From assembly GCA_017163975.1 (NCBI GenBank), contig JAFFSR010000015.1, forward strand, positions 1,618,501 to 1,682,500: a stretch of DNA of 64,000 nucleotides, in the 5' to 3' direction. This DNA comes from Anastatus disparis (taxonomy: Eukaryota; Arthropoda; Insecta; Hymenoptera; Eupelmidae). The notes beneath the pieces were generated by a model that saw only the letters and a program-made list of their open reading frames with translations, was not told the DNA's origin and made no database searches. Each line of letters starts with the position of its first letter. The first letter of the stretch is position 1. Below are positions 49,550 to 63,720 of this stretch, piece by piece. A program made the translations under genes and the position numbers.

Positions 49550-52500
49550 GGCTGTATTCACAGTAGCATGGAAATTCGGCAATTCAAAATTCCACCTGTG
49601 ATAAATTAATAACGGTAAAATTTGCTCCAGTATGCTGAATCCTGGTTCATGATTATTCTTGAATCAACCATACGATACAAAATAACAATTTGATATTTTT
49701 TTATTTATCAAGTATTTTATATAGAATAGGAGTAAATACGTATAACAAGCCATATAGAGATACCGAGTAAACATTTCATTATTACACAGTAGCTTTTTTT
49801 GTGATCGTTTCATTAATTATAAAAATACTTGATATCAACCGAAGATCGTTCTAGCAAATGTCATATGCATGCGAAAAGAGCTTGCATAAATTATTCACAC
49901 TCGTGAAAAATCCCGTGGTTTTAAATCCGATTGCTACAAGTAAGCGTTTAAAAGATGTATCCTCGATATACTTATATTTTATACAAGTTCTCAAAAATAG
50001 CCCTAGCGTCAATCGCATTAGACGTGCATGTATGATACGATATAACCTATCTATTTAAACGTGTTTTCTTGACTCGGTATAATATTATATACATAGTATG
50101 ATACGACATAACCAAGCTATTTACACGTGCATTCATGATTCAGTATACGATTACATATAACCTGGTATACGCGTATCAATAGCTAGGTACAAGCTTACAG
50201 TAGTATCCTCGGTATGCATATACGTATAACTAACCAAGCTATTAACACGCGCACACACACCTCGGCATAGTAATCTCAGTACGCATACACGCACAAATAA
50301 CCAAGCTATTTACATGCGCATACTCACCGCGGTATGAACAGCACGGTACACTAGCATATTAACCACGCTAAATACACACCGCGGTATAAACAGCTTGGTA
50401 TACTAGCATATCAACCACGCTAAATACACACCGCGGTATAAACAGCTCGGTATGCTAGTATATTAACCGTGCTAAATATACACCGCCGTATAAACAGCTC
50501 GTTATACTAGTATATTAACCGTGTTAAATATACACCGCGTTATAAACAGCTCGGTATACTAGCATATTAACCATGCTAAATATATACCACGGTATAAACA
50601 GCTCGGTATACTAGCTTATTAACCACGCTAAATATACACCACGGTAGAAACAGCTCGGTACACTAGTATGCCGCGCTATTTACCCGCGTATACATGCCTC
50701 GCTATACGAGCATACGTGTATAAAAATAGCTCGGCATACTAGCATATTAACCGCGCTAAATATACACCACGGTATAAACAGCTCGGTACAATAGTATGCC
50801 GTGCTATTTACCCGCGTATACATGCCTCGCTGTACGAGCATACGTGTATAAAAATAGCTTGGTACACTAGCATATTAACCGCGCTAAATATACACTACGG
50901 TATAAACAGCTCGGTACAATATTATTCCACGCTATTTACCCGCGTATACATGCCTCGCTATACGAGCATACGTGTATAAAAATAGCTCGGTATACTAGCA
51001 TATTAACCGCGCTAAATATACACCACGGTATAAACAGCTCGGTACAATAGTATGCCGCGCTATTTACCCGCGTATACATGCCTCGCTATACGAGCATACG
51101 TGTATAAAAATAGCTCGGTATACTAGCATATTAACCGCGCTAAATATACACCACGGTATAAACAGCTCGGTACAATAGTATGCCGCGCTATTTACCCGCG
51201 TATACATGCCTCGCTATACGAGCATAGACAACGAGGCATACGTGTATAAATGTAGCTCGGTATACTAGCAGATTAACCGCGCTAAATATACACCACGGTA
51301 TAAACAGCTCGGTACAATAATATGCCGCGCTATTTACCCGCGTATACATGCCTCGCTATACGAGCATAGACAACGAGGTATACGTGTATAAAAACAGCTC
51401 GGTACAATAGTATGCCGCGCTATTTAGCCGCGTTTACATGCCTCGCTATACGAGCATAGACAACGAGGTATACGTGTATAAAAATAGCTCGGTATACACG
51501 TATATACACCTAGGTTAACACATATGAACGCACGTATATTGCGTGTGTCACGTTGATAATTTTATACTCGTCTCAAAGTTCGTCTGCATGTGCTCCTAGA
51601 TGCATCATGTATGTTCTCATATGAATACGTGCAATCACACTTTAATATTTATTCAAATTAAGAAAAGGAGTTAAGAAACGTTTTATTTTTTTTTCCTCTG
51701 TGATAATTTATTTAGTTCCTCTGTGATAGTTTATGGTAAGAAATTGATGAGTTTTCATTTGTTTCTTAGAGGTTATGATATTGATATACACAAGTTAAAT
51801 TATTCTGTAAATATACTGTATGAAGCATTATATTTCTGATTTTTTTTTTCAAATAATTGATAAAAGTTTTGCAATATTCAATAAATTAAACTTTTATTTG
51901 AAAATATAAAATATTGAACTTATTTAATTTCAATATAGCATTAAAATGATGAAATAATTAATTAGAAAAACAAATAGATATTTTAATTGATAATTTTTTT
52001 TGTTAAAACAGTGAATTAATTTTATTGAATCAATCTTCGCGACATTTAGTAAGTCAAATATTTATTTAAAAATACAAAATATTATTTGATTCAGTTACTA
52101 TATGCATATTGATGTAATGAAATAAGCAATTAGAAAAACAAATATGCATTTGAATAAATAAAAAATTTTTTTAAAACAATAAATTAATTTTATTCAACCA
52201 ATATTTGTGATGTTTAGTAGAATTAAATATTTATTTTAAAAAATGAAATATTTATTTGACTCAATTGAAATATTTGTATTAATGTAACAAAATATTTTAT
52301 GTGCCGCCCGCACCTAAGGGATTTCATTAATTCAATTAAGCCTTACTTAATCCAAATAAATTTTTCTCAGTGTAGTATCATCTAATATTACCATTTTGTC
52401 AATTATTTGAGAAAAAAATCATAAATATAATGCTTTATACAGTATATATACAAAATAATTTAACTTGTGTATGTCAATATCATAACCTCTAAGAAACAAA

Positions 52501-54657
52501 TGAAAACTCATCAATTTCTTACCATAAACTATCACAGAGGAACTAAATAAATTATCACAGAGGAAAAAAAAATAAAACGTTTCTTAACTCCTTTCTTTAT
52601 TTAAATAAATATTAAAGTTTGATTGCACGCATTCATATGAGAACATACATGATGCATCTAGGAACACATGAGACGAGTATAAAATTATCAACGTGACACA
52701 CGTAATATACGTGCATTCATATGTGTTAACCTAGGTGTATATACGTGTATACCGAGCTATTTTTATACACGTATACCTCGTTGTCTATGCTCGTATAGCG
52801 AGGCATGTAAACGCGGCTAGATAGCGCGGCATACTATTGTACCGAGCTGTTTTTATACACGTATACCTCGTTGTCTATGCTCGTATAGCGAGGCATGTAT
52901 ACGTGGGTAAATAGCGCAGCATATTATTGTACCGAGCTGTTTATACCGTAGTGTATATTTAACGTGGTTAATATGCTAGTATACCGAGCTACATTTATAC
53001 ACGTATGCCTCGTTGTCTATGCTCGTATAGCGAGGCATATATACGCGGGTAAATAGCGCGGCATACTATTGTACCGAGCTGTTTATACCGTGGTGTATAT
53101 TTAGCGCGGTTAATATGCTAGTATGCCGAGCTATTTTTATACACGTATGCTCGTATAGCGAGGCATGTATACGCGGGTAAATAGCGCGGCATACTAGTGT
53201 ACCGAGCTGTTTATACCGTGGTGTATATTTAGCGCGGTTAATATGCTAGTATACCGAGCTATTTTTATACACATATGCCTCGTTGTCTATGCTCGTATAG
53301 CGAGGCATGTATACGCGGGTAAATAGCGCGGAATAATATTGTACCGAGCTGTTTATACCGTGGTGTATATTTAGCGCGGTTAATATGCTAGTGTACCGAC
53401 CTATTTTTATACACGTATGCTTGTACAGCGAGGCATGTATACGCGGGTAAATAGCGCGGCATACTGTTGTACCGAGCTGTTTATACCGCGGTGTATATTT
53501 AGCGCGGTTAATATGCTAGTATATCGAGCTATTTTTATACACGTATGCTCGTATAGCGAGGCATGTATACACAGGTAAATAGCGCGGCATACTAGTGTAC
53601 CGAGCTGTTTCTACCGTGGTGTATATTAAGCGTAGTTAATAAGCTAGTATACCGAGCTATTTATACCGTGGTATATATTTAGCATGGTTAATATGCTAGT
53701 ATACCGAGCTATTTATAACGCGGTGTATATTTAGCGCGGTTAATATACTAGTATACCGAGCTGTTTATACCGCGGTGTGTATTTAGCGTGGTTGATATGC
53801 TAGTATACCAAGCTGTTTATACCGAGGTGTGTATTTAGCTTCGTTAATATGCTAGTGTACCGAGCTGTTCATACCGCGGTGAGTATGCGCATGTAAATAG
53901 CTTGGTCATTTGCGCGTGTATGCGTACTGAGATTACTATGCCGAGATGTGTGTGCGCGTGTTAATAGCTTGGTTATTTATACGTATATGCATACCGAGGA
54001 TACTACTGTAAGCTTATACCTAGCTATTGATACGCGTATACCAGGTTATATATAATCGTATACCGAATGATGAATGCACGTGTAAATAGCTTGGTTATGT
54101 CGTATCATACTATGTATATAATATCATACCGAGTCAAGAAAACACGTGTAAATAGATACGTTATATCGTATCATACATGCACGTCTAATGCGATTGACGC
54201 TAGGGCTATTTTTGAGAACTTGTATAAAATATAAGTATATCGAGGATACATCTTTTAAACGCTTAGTTGTAGCAATCGGATTTAAAACCACGGGATTTTT
54301 CACGAGTGTGAATAATTTATGCAAGCTCTTTTCGCATGCATATGACATTTGCTAGAACGATCTTCGGTTGATATCAAGTATTTTTATAATTAATGAAACG
54401 ATCACAAAAAAAGCTACTGTGTAATAATGAAATGTTTACTCGGTATCTCTATATGGCTTGTTATACGTATTTACTCCTATTATATATAAAATACTTAACA
54501 AATAAAAAAATATCAAATTGTTATTTTGTATCGTATGGTTGATTCAAGAATAATCATGAACCACGATTCAGCATACTGGAGCAAATTTTACCGTTATTAA
54601 TTTATCACAGGTGGAATTTTGAATTGCCGAACTTCCATGCTACTGTGAATACAGCCG
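49550..54657. repeat. 5.1-kb giant palindrome with ~129-bp tandem units in both arms
   Basis: The arm from GGCTGTATTCACAGTAGCAT (49550) is mirrored to 54657 (ATGCTACTGTGAATACAGCC), and pairing continues inward to about 51850 and 52390, leaving a ~540-bp AT-rich centre. From about 50300 to 51500 and mirrored at 52740-53900, each arm is a tandem array of ~129-bp units containing AGCTCGGTATACTAGCATAT, TTAACCGCGCTAAATATACA and CGTATACATGCCTCGCTATA. The units themselves contain short palindromes. Matching 66- and 74-codon frames at 49858 and 54124 simply mirror each other. Confidence 0.85.
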
Positions 54658-54659
54658 AT

Positions 54660-57584
54660 ATGAGAGTGGGCAGTCATCGAAGTATACCACGCGAATTATC
54701 AGTAAATGCCGCTCATGCTTTATTTACTCTCCATACCATTTTTTCATCATAAAGTAATCCAATACTGATAGAGCTTCTCATGCCTATCATATTTGTATCA
54801 ATATTTTATATACTTGCGTAGATGGCAGTTCGCATGCTCTATTAGCATAAATTTTTTCTCCATGTAGCGGATAATATCTAAAAATTTAAAAATATCAAAT
54901 ATAAATTTTAATTTTAATAAATAAAAATATAACAGGAAATATGTTTTAATGTTATAAATTTATATTGCAAAAGATATTATAATACCTTTTTTAATGTCTT
55001 TGTAAATAATGAGAAATTGTTATTATATTTTTTAATTTTCAAAACAAATTAATTTTTTTTACTGTAAATAAACAATTAATTATTAAAATAAATTTTATAA
55101 TTATAAATTTTTGAGTAAAATATTATTTACGTGTTTTTCAGTATGTCTTTCTAAATTATCAATCCTTATGAACTGTTTATTAAAAATATAACATGTATAT
55201 CTTTATTGTCTGAGCTGTAATGTGGGAATTTGTTCCCTCTCCTACAGCTACTATATTCTCAATTCTATAATATAATTTCTGAATCATTATCGATTTAATT
55301 ATTATTTTCATTTCATTTTACACTGAATATAAACTATGAGTATCTTAGCAATTAACTCACTCCGGTCGATTCTAATCGGGTCTTCGCAGGGAACAACGAC
55401 AAAACCACTGATGAAAACCAGCAATAATTAATTTATACATTTAGAACAACACAATATAATGCAACACTTAAGTCACACTGTTAAGTTAGCTACAAGATGA
55501 GTAATTTTCACTCTCAATTTATTCAAGTAAATTTAACAGCTCGATCACCCGACAATTTCTCGAAATTATATACTCAATAAGACTTATTTATAAATTATAA
55601 TTAATAAACATTAGCCTAAATTCCTGACTTTAATATTAAAATTAGCAATGGCGGCGAAACCGACGCTAATTATGACGAGCAAAACGGTGACGCGCACTGA
55701 CTCTAAATTTTCACTTGATAAAGAAGTAATATGGAGGACTCACCTTGATAGAAATAAGTGTTACTCTCAAAATACAAAAATCTCTAACAATAAACTTCCA
55801 ACAAGAAATCTTTTCTGCTCTCTCAAAAATAATAGAGAATCTCTCTCTTATTTCTTAGGCAAAATGAAAACGTGATGTTTCCTCTCAATCGAATAAAGTC
55901 CCAACAAAATAGAGTATAAAACTCAAAATAAACTCAACGAGTATAACCAGTAATAGAAAAATCAGTCAAGTGAAGCTATGTAGATCCAATAGAGAAGTGT
56001 GTCGATGGAGCGTCTTCTCTCGAGCTCCTTCCTCCGCATTCCTTTTTAATCAATTAAGTCAGGACAATAATAACTGTTGATTGGTTATTAATCCTTTCCG
56101 TGATTGGTATTTGTCAATTACTAAGGATGTTGACTTATAACCAATCAACACCTTCCATATTGGCGGCTTCTTTGATGTTAGCGCCCTCTATTTCTCGCGC
56201 GCTCCATTTTAATTAACATTTGGAATGCTCCATGTACTTGGTTTTGATTATTCTTCATGCGAACTTCATTTCTATCTCTCTTCAGCGCTCGATTCTTCTA
56301 TCTTCCACCACTCTCGCTCTCGATTCTACGTATTTCCATATATAATTCTCATGCTGCTCCCTATTTCTACAGCGTCCCATATATGATATTCATGCGGTTC
56401 TCGATTTCTACATAGTTCCATGTATATGTCCATATAATAACGTATATATGAGCTTGATCAGAGATAAGTAGAGATCGCCAATGAGCATAAGTGAGAGCGT
56501 AACTGTTAAAATTAAATGTAAACTACTGCCGCCACATGGACAAATGCCCGAACTATACGCGCAAAGCCCCTCCACATCTATACGCGAAAAGAGAAGCAAG
56601 CGAGAGGGGAGGAGACAAACACGCGACGTCAAGTGGCGTAGGTAAACTTACGGCAAACTCGCTTTAGATCGTTTTCGCTGCGGTACGTTATAGCTTTATT
56701 TAAATATGATAAACCATCCCGAAAATTTATTAATTAATCACATATTTTTATTTGAAACAAAAATATATTTTTTAATGATAAAAATCGTTAAGGTGTAATT
56801 AGACAAATAATAATAAATAAAATCTTTTGGGGGACGATGAACATATGTAACTTTTTACTCTGTTTAACTATTGTATGCGGTGGCTGTGGTCACTAAATTT
56901 TTACGCACCTCGCTGTAATCCTAATTTTGCCAAATTCAAACCCGATATTCCACCTTTATTTTTCTTTGTTTAATTTCAAATATTATATATTTTTATAATC
57001 TATTTTTATAGCGGAAAAAATAAAATAAAAAATTTATTTAACACCTTAAATTCTATTTTATTTCAAAAATATAAAAAAATATATTTACTGATAGGGGTAG
57101 AAAAAAGTTTTAATATCAATATTACATGGATATATAACTTATATCAATATGAAATCAAAACGTAACTAGTTCTGTAATTTTTTCCTACTAAATAAAAAAT
57201 ATTAACAATTGAAAAAAATTATTATAAGTTTTAATTGTTTTTTATTCTCACTCAATTGTGAATAATCAAACCTTTTTTGTTCTTTAAAAAAAAGGACCTC
57301 TTTTAAATTTATATAAATGTATGACATTTTTAACTCATTTAATAAAAATAGAAAATAAATATGAATAAATCTAATTTCAATTTAGAAAAGTGAAAAGGAA
57401 CTTTTCTAAATTTATTTAAATGTATGACATTTTTAGCTCATTTAATAAAAATAGAAAATAAATATGAATACATTTAATTTCATTTGAGAAAAGTAAAATA
57501 ATAAATGTATCTGAAAAAATAAATAATTTTACGAATTTAAACTTCATTAAAGCGCATTTTAAATAAAAATTACATTTTTAATAT
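54660..57584. other. No recognised gene or element
   Basis: AT-rich at both ends. The middle (55200-56690) is less AT-rich and could be part of an LTR or UTR, but no terminal repeat, primer site or protein match can be supported. Frames at 55648-55875 and 56408-56632 have no recognisable features. A word near 54838 (TCTATTAGCATAAATTTTTT) is a weak inverse of one near 48068, possibly an outer boundary of the 48-55 kb block. Confidence 0.4.
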
Positions 57585-57588
57585 TTAA

Positions 57589-57969
57589 GAAGGGTCCGAA
57601 CTATCTGTCTTTGTCTAATAGCATTTTTCATCATTTATGTAAACACTATCCGGTATAACAAGAAAAAAATAGCAGCCCCCGCTAGATATTAGTATAATAA
57701 GTAAATTTTGTAATAACAACCAAATTTTTTCACTGCGTAGTTTTTGAATAATTAGAGACCTACCAAAAAAAGATAGGTTATATTCTAGATTGCTAGTAGG
57801 TCTCTAATTAGTCAAAAACTATGCGGTAAAAAATTTGGTTGTTATTACAAAATTTACTTATTATACTAATATCTAGCGGGGGCTGCTATTTTTTTCTTGT
57901 TATACCGGATAGTGTTTACATAAATGATGAAAAACGCTATTAGACAAAGACAGATAGTTCGGCCCCTTC
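57589..57969. mobile_element. 381-bp foldback MITE with TTAA target duplication
   Basis: GAAGGGTCCGAACTATCTGT and the mirror ACAGATAGTTCGGCCCCTTC are flanked by TTAA (57585-57588, 57970-57973). The arms pair nearly perfectly to a short centre near 57770. Confidence 0.88.
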
Positions 57970-57973
57970 TTAA

Positions 57974-59039
57974 TACATTTTTCTGTAAAATGTTTTGTTG
58001 TCCGATCATTCAAGTTCTCACGATAATTTCTTTTCATTATATTATTGAAAAATGTGTATAACTTTGTCTCTGAAATCTATTTAACCAAAAGATAAAATAT
58101 GGGCTTATTTTTTTCATCACCAAATCATATCTTGTATTTTTAACCGAATTTGTTTCTTGGAGGTGGATATGATCTCTCCTTATAAGTGGGCTTTGATCAT
58201 AAGTTATTTATGTATGAAAAAAATATTTATACTCAAGATATAATTGCCTAATTAATTATTACAAGTATTTTGAATGAACTTTGAGTTTAAAATTTCAAAA
58301 GTTTTTTTTTGGTATTATATTTATTAGCAAAAATTTGTAGTAATGCGTTTCGGCTCAAATCTTTCTCTCTTATTCTCTCGAATAGATTCGTTATAGAGAT
58401 GTAATAAATGCATCACAATGCCCGCATAATATATTTCTTCAATTTGATATTGTATTGAAATGTTTTTGACAGTAAACACATAACTTATTTATTACTTTTT
58501 TTATGTATTTCTTGATGTCTTTGAAAGTTTCTAGTTTTTATTATTAAACCACATACTTTACAAATTTTAATTTTCAAATGGATTCTATTAATATAGATTT
58601 TCAAATATTCTGATGTTTTTAGGTGAAAATCTTACTTACATTAAAAATAGTCAAAGAGCTTCCTAAAGAGGGGCACATGTAGCAGGGTAGGCTTAAACTG
58701 TTTTTACTATATTCATTATGCTCAGAAAATTTGAAAATGATCGAAAATACGGTCATTTTTTTATAGCTGAAGAAACACACGTAGAAAAATATAAAAAAAG
58801 TATCATTTTGCTATGCGTTTGCTTCGAGAACTGATATAGAAAAAATGTGCAATTCTGATAATATAATTTGAAACAAAAATATCAATAGTGACAAGTCTAA
58901 AGTAATTAGTAGATGCTTGAACAATGACGACGTTTGTTTAAAAAATGTAATGTTGATAGGGAAAAATTAGGTAATAATAATGTCAACTTCTCTCCCCAAT
59001 GAGTACACCGGGTCACTTCGAGGAGTCATACAGAGAAAA
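57974..59039. other. AT-rich DNA with no recognised gene
   Basis: No feature seen before the LINE relic. Confidence 0.5.
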
Positions 59040-61858
59040 AGGGTGAACTGCGGGTGGGTTTTTTGAATGTGACCTCCTTAAGAGCTCACATTGAACAGGT
59101 GCGTGGACTTCTATGTGACGGCTCTTCTTATGATTTGTTTGAAGTGGCTGAAATCTGTCTGGGACCGACTGTCTCAGATGACGTCATTCGGATCAAAGGG
59201 TTTAAAATATTTCGGCAAGACAGAAACCTTCATGGAGGAGGGGTTGCCCTTTATGTTAAGAATAATTTAAAATGTGATATATTAACTTTATCAAATACCA
59301 CAACCAATACTACCAATGGTAAACCTGAAGTCCCAGAGTATATCTTCTGCTCTATTAAAGATAACTACTCTGAACCTGTGCTGGTTTCTGTTATCGTCCT
59401 TGTGCCATTTCATTTACTAAAAATCATGATTTATTAGACTCTTTAATAGATTTGTCCTGTAATTTTTCATATAAAATTATAATGGGTGATCTGAATGCCA
59501 ATCTCATACGAGAAGGCAATGATGCGAAGTTTCTTAATAAACTGTCGACAGAGCTTTCGCTTTAGTTAATCCAGCACGGTGCAACGCACATCACTCCAAC
59601 ATCTCACACATGGATTGATCTGATTCTTGTGGGTGACAATGACTGCATACTCGTAACTTGCCTGCAAGCTTTAATAGTCGGCACAATTGAATTGACATTG
59701 CTATTGCCTATGATTCATGCACTGTAGATAAAAAAATTGATTAAATATAGAAATTATAAAAATATTTGTCATAACATGTTATTAGAAAAATTGGCCGGCT
59801 ATGATTGGACACCACTAAGAGAGGGTATAGTTGACCCCAAGTCTGCACTTGGCTGCATTTGTTACAATTTAACTGATGTTATAGAGAATTTAGCACCAGT
59901 GAAAACACTTTAATATACAAATTATAAACCTCGATGCTTAAATAAAGAATTGTCGCAGATGCAGCGCAAGAGAGATGCTGTTTATCGAAGATGTAAATGG
60001 ACAAATTATATGCAATATATCTCTGAATTTTTTCATTTATGAAAAACAGTGGACGAACAGACTGAATTCACAAGAACTATATACTATCACAATAGACTGT
60101 TCGAAGCTCTTGCGAATGGTCATGTCTGAAAGGAGTTGAAAGACCTGGAACTTCTGTCTGGTACGGGGACTTGAATGGATTCACGAGATTCATGGGCGTC
60201 ACAAGAAATTTCTTTCTGAATGTAGTGAAAGTGGTTTCACTTTTAAACAAATTAATATAAATGATGTTGTTCTCGCGATTTCTCATTTCTCATCCCAGGC
60301 GTGCGGTGAGGATGGCATTACTTAAAGCGTGATACTCAAAGCTTTACTGTTTATTGATGAATATCTTGTGACTCTGTTGAACTCCTCTTTTGCGTGGGAG
60401 GTTTTTCCTAGCCTTTGGAAGTAGGAATGCATTGTGCCATTGAAAAAGTGCTTTGCACTTAAATCGCCTAAGGATTTTAGGCCTATTGCGATTCCGTGTT
60501 TTCTTTCGAAGGTACTCGAGAAGTTGCCCACGACCAATTGCAAGAGTATATTGCTAAAAATAAGATACTTGATCCGATGCAGACTATTTTTAGAAAACAT
60601 CATTCGTCGCAGACAGATATACTTGAATTAATAGACGACATAAGATCAGGTCTAGACCAAAAACGCGTCACACTTCTTTTGCTTTTTAACTTCAGTAAGG
60701 CATTCAACACGATCTCTCCCTTCAAATTACTTACTAGGCTTAGATCGATAGAGTTTTCCAGGGCCGCTCTTGTATGGATAAACTCCTATATTTCAGAAAG
60801 GAAACAAATGGTTCTGATACACTTACAAGGAGAATCAGGTTGACTAACAACCAACCTAGGAGTTCCACAGGGTTCGGTACTGGGACCTTTGTTGTTTTGC
60901 CTTTACATTAACAACGTACGTGACGCTCTTGACTCTGGTAGTATTGAGCACCTACTGTTTGCAGAGGACCTGCAAATCTATACGCAGATTTCACGTGAGA
61001 ATGTGGATAAGGGTATTTTCATCCTTTAGAGGGCGGCCAAAGCGGTGTCAGACTGGGTGGTTGGTGCTTCCCTCACTTTAAATGCTGATAAGATTAAGGT
61101 ACTCGCCTTAGGTAGTAATCGTTTTATTAATTCTTTTTATGCTGGGGCGCCGAGGACGATTGATCTTGGGGGAGGTGTCAGCATTCCTTTTTCTGACTCT
61201 GTAATGAGCCTTGGTGTTGTGCTTGACTCTAAGCTTTCTTAGGAGGCGCACATCAATATGGTTACAAAAAAATTTAACAGATTGTTATGAGCTCTGCGGT
61301 TTTTTCGTTGGTACACCACGGAGGCTCTGCGTGAACAACTAGCAACTGGCCTGCTGTTTCCTCATCTGTATTACTGTTCAGTGGTTCTGCTTGATGCTAC
61401 TCAGGAGTTAAGACGAAGGATACAAAGATTGTAAAATTCGTGTGTGAGATATGTATTGGCTGTAAGAGTGGGAGCTCATGTTTCTCCTTATAGAACCGCA
61501 TTGAGTCGGCTGCGTACTGATTCGAGAAGACAGTATTTTTTGGCCGTACTTATATAAAAAATCTTACACGTGAGTACTCCGGAGAATCTAGTGGGTCTCT
61601 TAACTAGATTTGTATCTAGGGCTGCTACTGGGAGAAAAATTACGGAGCTAGCGGTGCCCCTTATGCTTAATGAAACTGGTAGAAATTCTTTCAAGGTTTA
61701 AGCTGCTCATTTTTGGAACTCCCTGCCTGCTTAGATTGAACATCTTCTATCTCTCAGCAGGTTCAAGGCAGCAGTAAGAGGTACTTCCTCGACCTTGATT
61801 GATTTTAATATTTTCAATTTATATGTTTATTTATTTTTGTAATGTCCCATATATAGGC
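59040..61858 (+). pseudogene. Jockey/CR1-like LINE relic (endonuclease and reverse transcriptase)
   Basis: The 5' part encodes an APE-type endonuclease start (FLNVTSLRAHIEQVRGLLCD, then FRQDRNLHGGGVALYVKNNL). The 3' part encodes a reverse transcriptase: KCFALKSPKDFRPIAIPCFL, LLLLFNFSKAFNTISPFKLL, GVPQGSVLGPLLFCLYINNV and a degenerate catalytic box (FAEDLQIY in place of YADD). A conserved C-terminal VSDWVVGASLTLNADKIKVL block follows. Many stops and frameshifts make it inactive. A MITE has inserted in its 3' region at 61863. Confidence 0.88.
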
Positions 61859-61862
61859 TTAA

Positions 61863-62243
61863 GAGGAGGTCACGTATCTCTGTCCTTTTCTAATCAAAGA
61901 ATTGAGTTTCTTACAGAAACTAATAACTTTAGCAAAAAATGAAGAGAGAGCCGCATCTTGTATCAAAAAAAGCAATATTTTCTTTAATAAGAAAGAATTA
62001 ATTTTATTGCTTCGTTTTCAAGAAAACCTTGAAAAACTTAAATCATAGAGGTAGGGGTGGACAATTCGGTTTTTCAAGGTTTTCTTGAGAACGAAGCAAT
62101 AAAATTAATTTTTTCTTATCAAAGAAAATATTCCTTTTTTTGCTACAAGATGCGGCTTTCTCTTCATTTTTTGCTAAAGTTATTAGTTTTTGTAAAAACA
62201 TCATTTCTTTGATTAGAAAAGGACAGAGATACGTGACCTCCTC
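61863..62243. mobile_element. 381-bp foldback MITE with TTAA target duplication
   Basis: GAGGAGGTCACGTATCTCTG and its mirror CAGAGATACGTGACCTCCTC are flanked by TTAA (61859-61862, 62244-62247). Arms of about 180 bp surround a short centre (GTAGGGGTGGAC). No coding capacity. Confidence 0.88.
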
Positions 62244-62590
62244 TTAAGGTGTGAATGATGTTCTGACGTCCCAAAGTGCTCTGTTCTTTTCCTTTTTATC
62301 TTTATTGTATACTATAATTTTTATTTTTATTTAATTTTATTTTTCTTATTTTTCGTTATTCATTGTTATATTTTTCATTATTTACTTATTTAAAATTTTA
62401 TTATTAGATTTTTTCATTTATTTAGTTAATTGCATTTGTATTTTAATTAATTTTTTCTTATTATTTTTAAATTATTTATCATTTGTTTTCAAATTAATTA
62501 TTTGTTCATGTTCCTTTTAAAAATATATATTTTATTTTCATTTATATTTTAATTCCATCCAATTATCATTAATGAATTTTTTGCCTAGCG

Positions 62591-62940
62591 GGCCGCAAGT
62601 GCAACCTTGTCTCCCTGTGCCCGATCGCAAAGGTTGTATTTGCGGCCTCGCTATGCAGAAAAATCATATGTCCACCACGGGAGTAAATGAAAAATGCCTT
62701 AAATCGTATGTTTGTCACCCTTGTCTTCGGCTTGAGTAAAATTTACATACAATTTAAGACATTTTTCGTTTTTACTCCCCAGGTGAACAATATATTAATT
62801 TAGTTATTAAATTATATTAAACGCATTAAGGCATAGTAAGTGCGTGACCTATAAACAAGGTTGTATATAGGTCAACGCACAGCTGACTGACAGCGTGCGA
62901 GGCAACCTCACAGCGCGCTTACTATGTCTTAATACTTGAG
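62591..62940. repeat. Three consecutive hairpins
   Basis: GGCCGCAAGTGCAACCTT pairs with AAGGTTGTATTTGCGGCC (62591-62647). CGGGAGTAAATGAAAAATGC pairs with its mirror ending at about 62781. GCATTAAGGCATAGTAAGTG pairs with CGCTTACTATGTCTTAATAC (62824-62934). A TATAAG box (about 62943) follows; the whole could be an LTR or promoter, but no element is identified. Confidence 0.55.
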
Positions 62941-63114
62941 CATATAAGAGCGAGCAAGACGGAGAAATAAAACTTTGAAACTTTGTAAAGCCCGTATGCG
63001 CGTGCAACTTTAAAAGCTCCCCACCATTGTAAGAGAGATGGAGAAAAGCTCAGCGCGTATATAAACGTGAGCTTGGCTGGCTCTTATGTCTTATTCTTGA
63101 ATTGACTCTGGCGG

Positions 63115-63720
63115 GTAACACATTGAGATATACAAGCATTTAGGCTTAACGCCCTTTGTTTACCTGAGTTAATTTTAAATTAAATAAAAAATTTGATTTC
63201 TTTCTTGATCCTAAAGTATCTTGGCTTAGCAAAGGAAAGAATTGGGACATACAAGCGCTTAAACTTAACGTCCTTTGTTTCTTAAAGTCAAAATGAAAAA
63301 TGAAACTTGATTTTTTAAACTGATAACAATTGGGAAATATAAGCGCTTTGGCTTAACGCCCTTTGTTATCTAAGGTTTTCAGGGTTGCGAAAAAAGTAAT
63401 AAAAAATTATTTGAATCACGAATCATTTTTGAATTTATAATTAAAGTTTTATTTAATTAACAATTCTTTTTAAATTAATAATTAAAAATATTTTAAATAA
63501 CAAATCAAAATCTAATCGTGAATTGAAAAGGCTTTAATTAAAAAATCAAAAGGAATTCTCAATTAAATAAATTTTAATTGAGAAATCAAAATGTAATCGT
63601 GAATTGAAAGGGCTTTAATTACAAAATCAAAAGGAATTCTTAATTAAATAAATTTCAATTAGAAAATCAAAATATAATCGTGAATTAAAAGGGCTTTAAT
63701 TCCAAGATCAAAAGGAATCC
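63115..63720. repeat. Two short tandem repeat sets
   Basis: Three units of ATACAAGCGCTTAGGCTTAA-like plus CGCCCTTTGTTT words at about 63130, 63248 and 63338, followed by three ~75-bp units with AATTGAAAGGGCTTTAATTA and AAATCAAAAGGAATTC (63480-63720). The last 280 bp of the window show nothing recognisable. Confidence 0.6.

Noticed and set aside
49858..54348. Nearly identical frames at 49858-50058 (+) and 54124-54348 (-)
   Set aside because: They match only because they lie in opposite arms of the giant palindrome; no start context, family or independent conservation.
55200..56690. Possible LTR (TGTGGGAATTTG start, less AT-rich body)
   Set aside because: No matching second repeat, primer-binding site or retroelement frame could be located.
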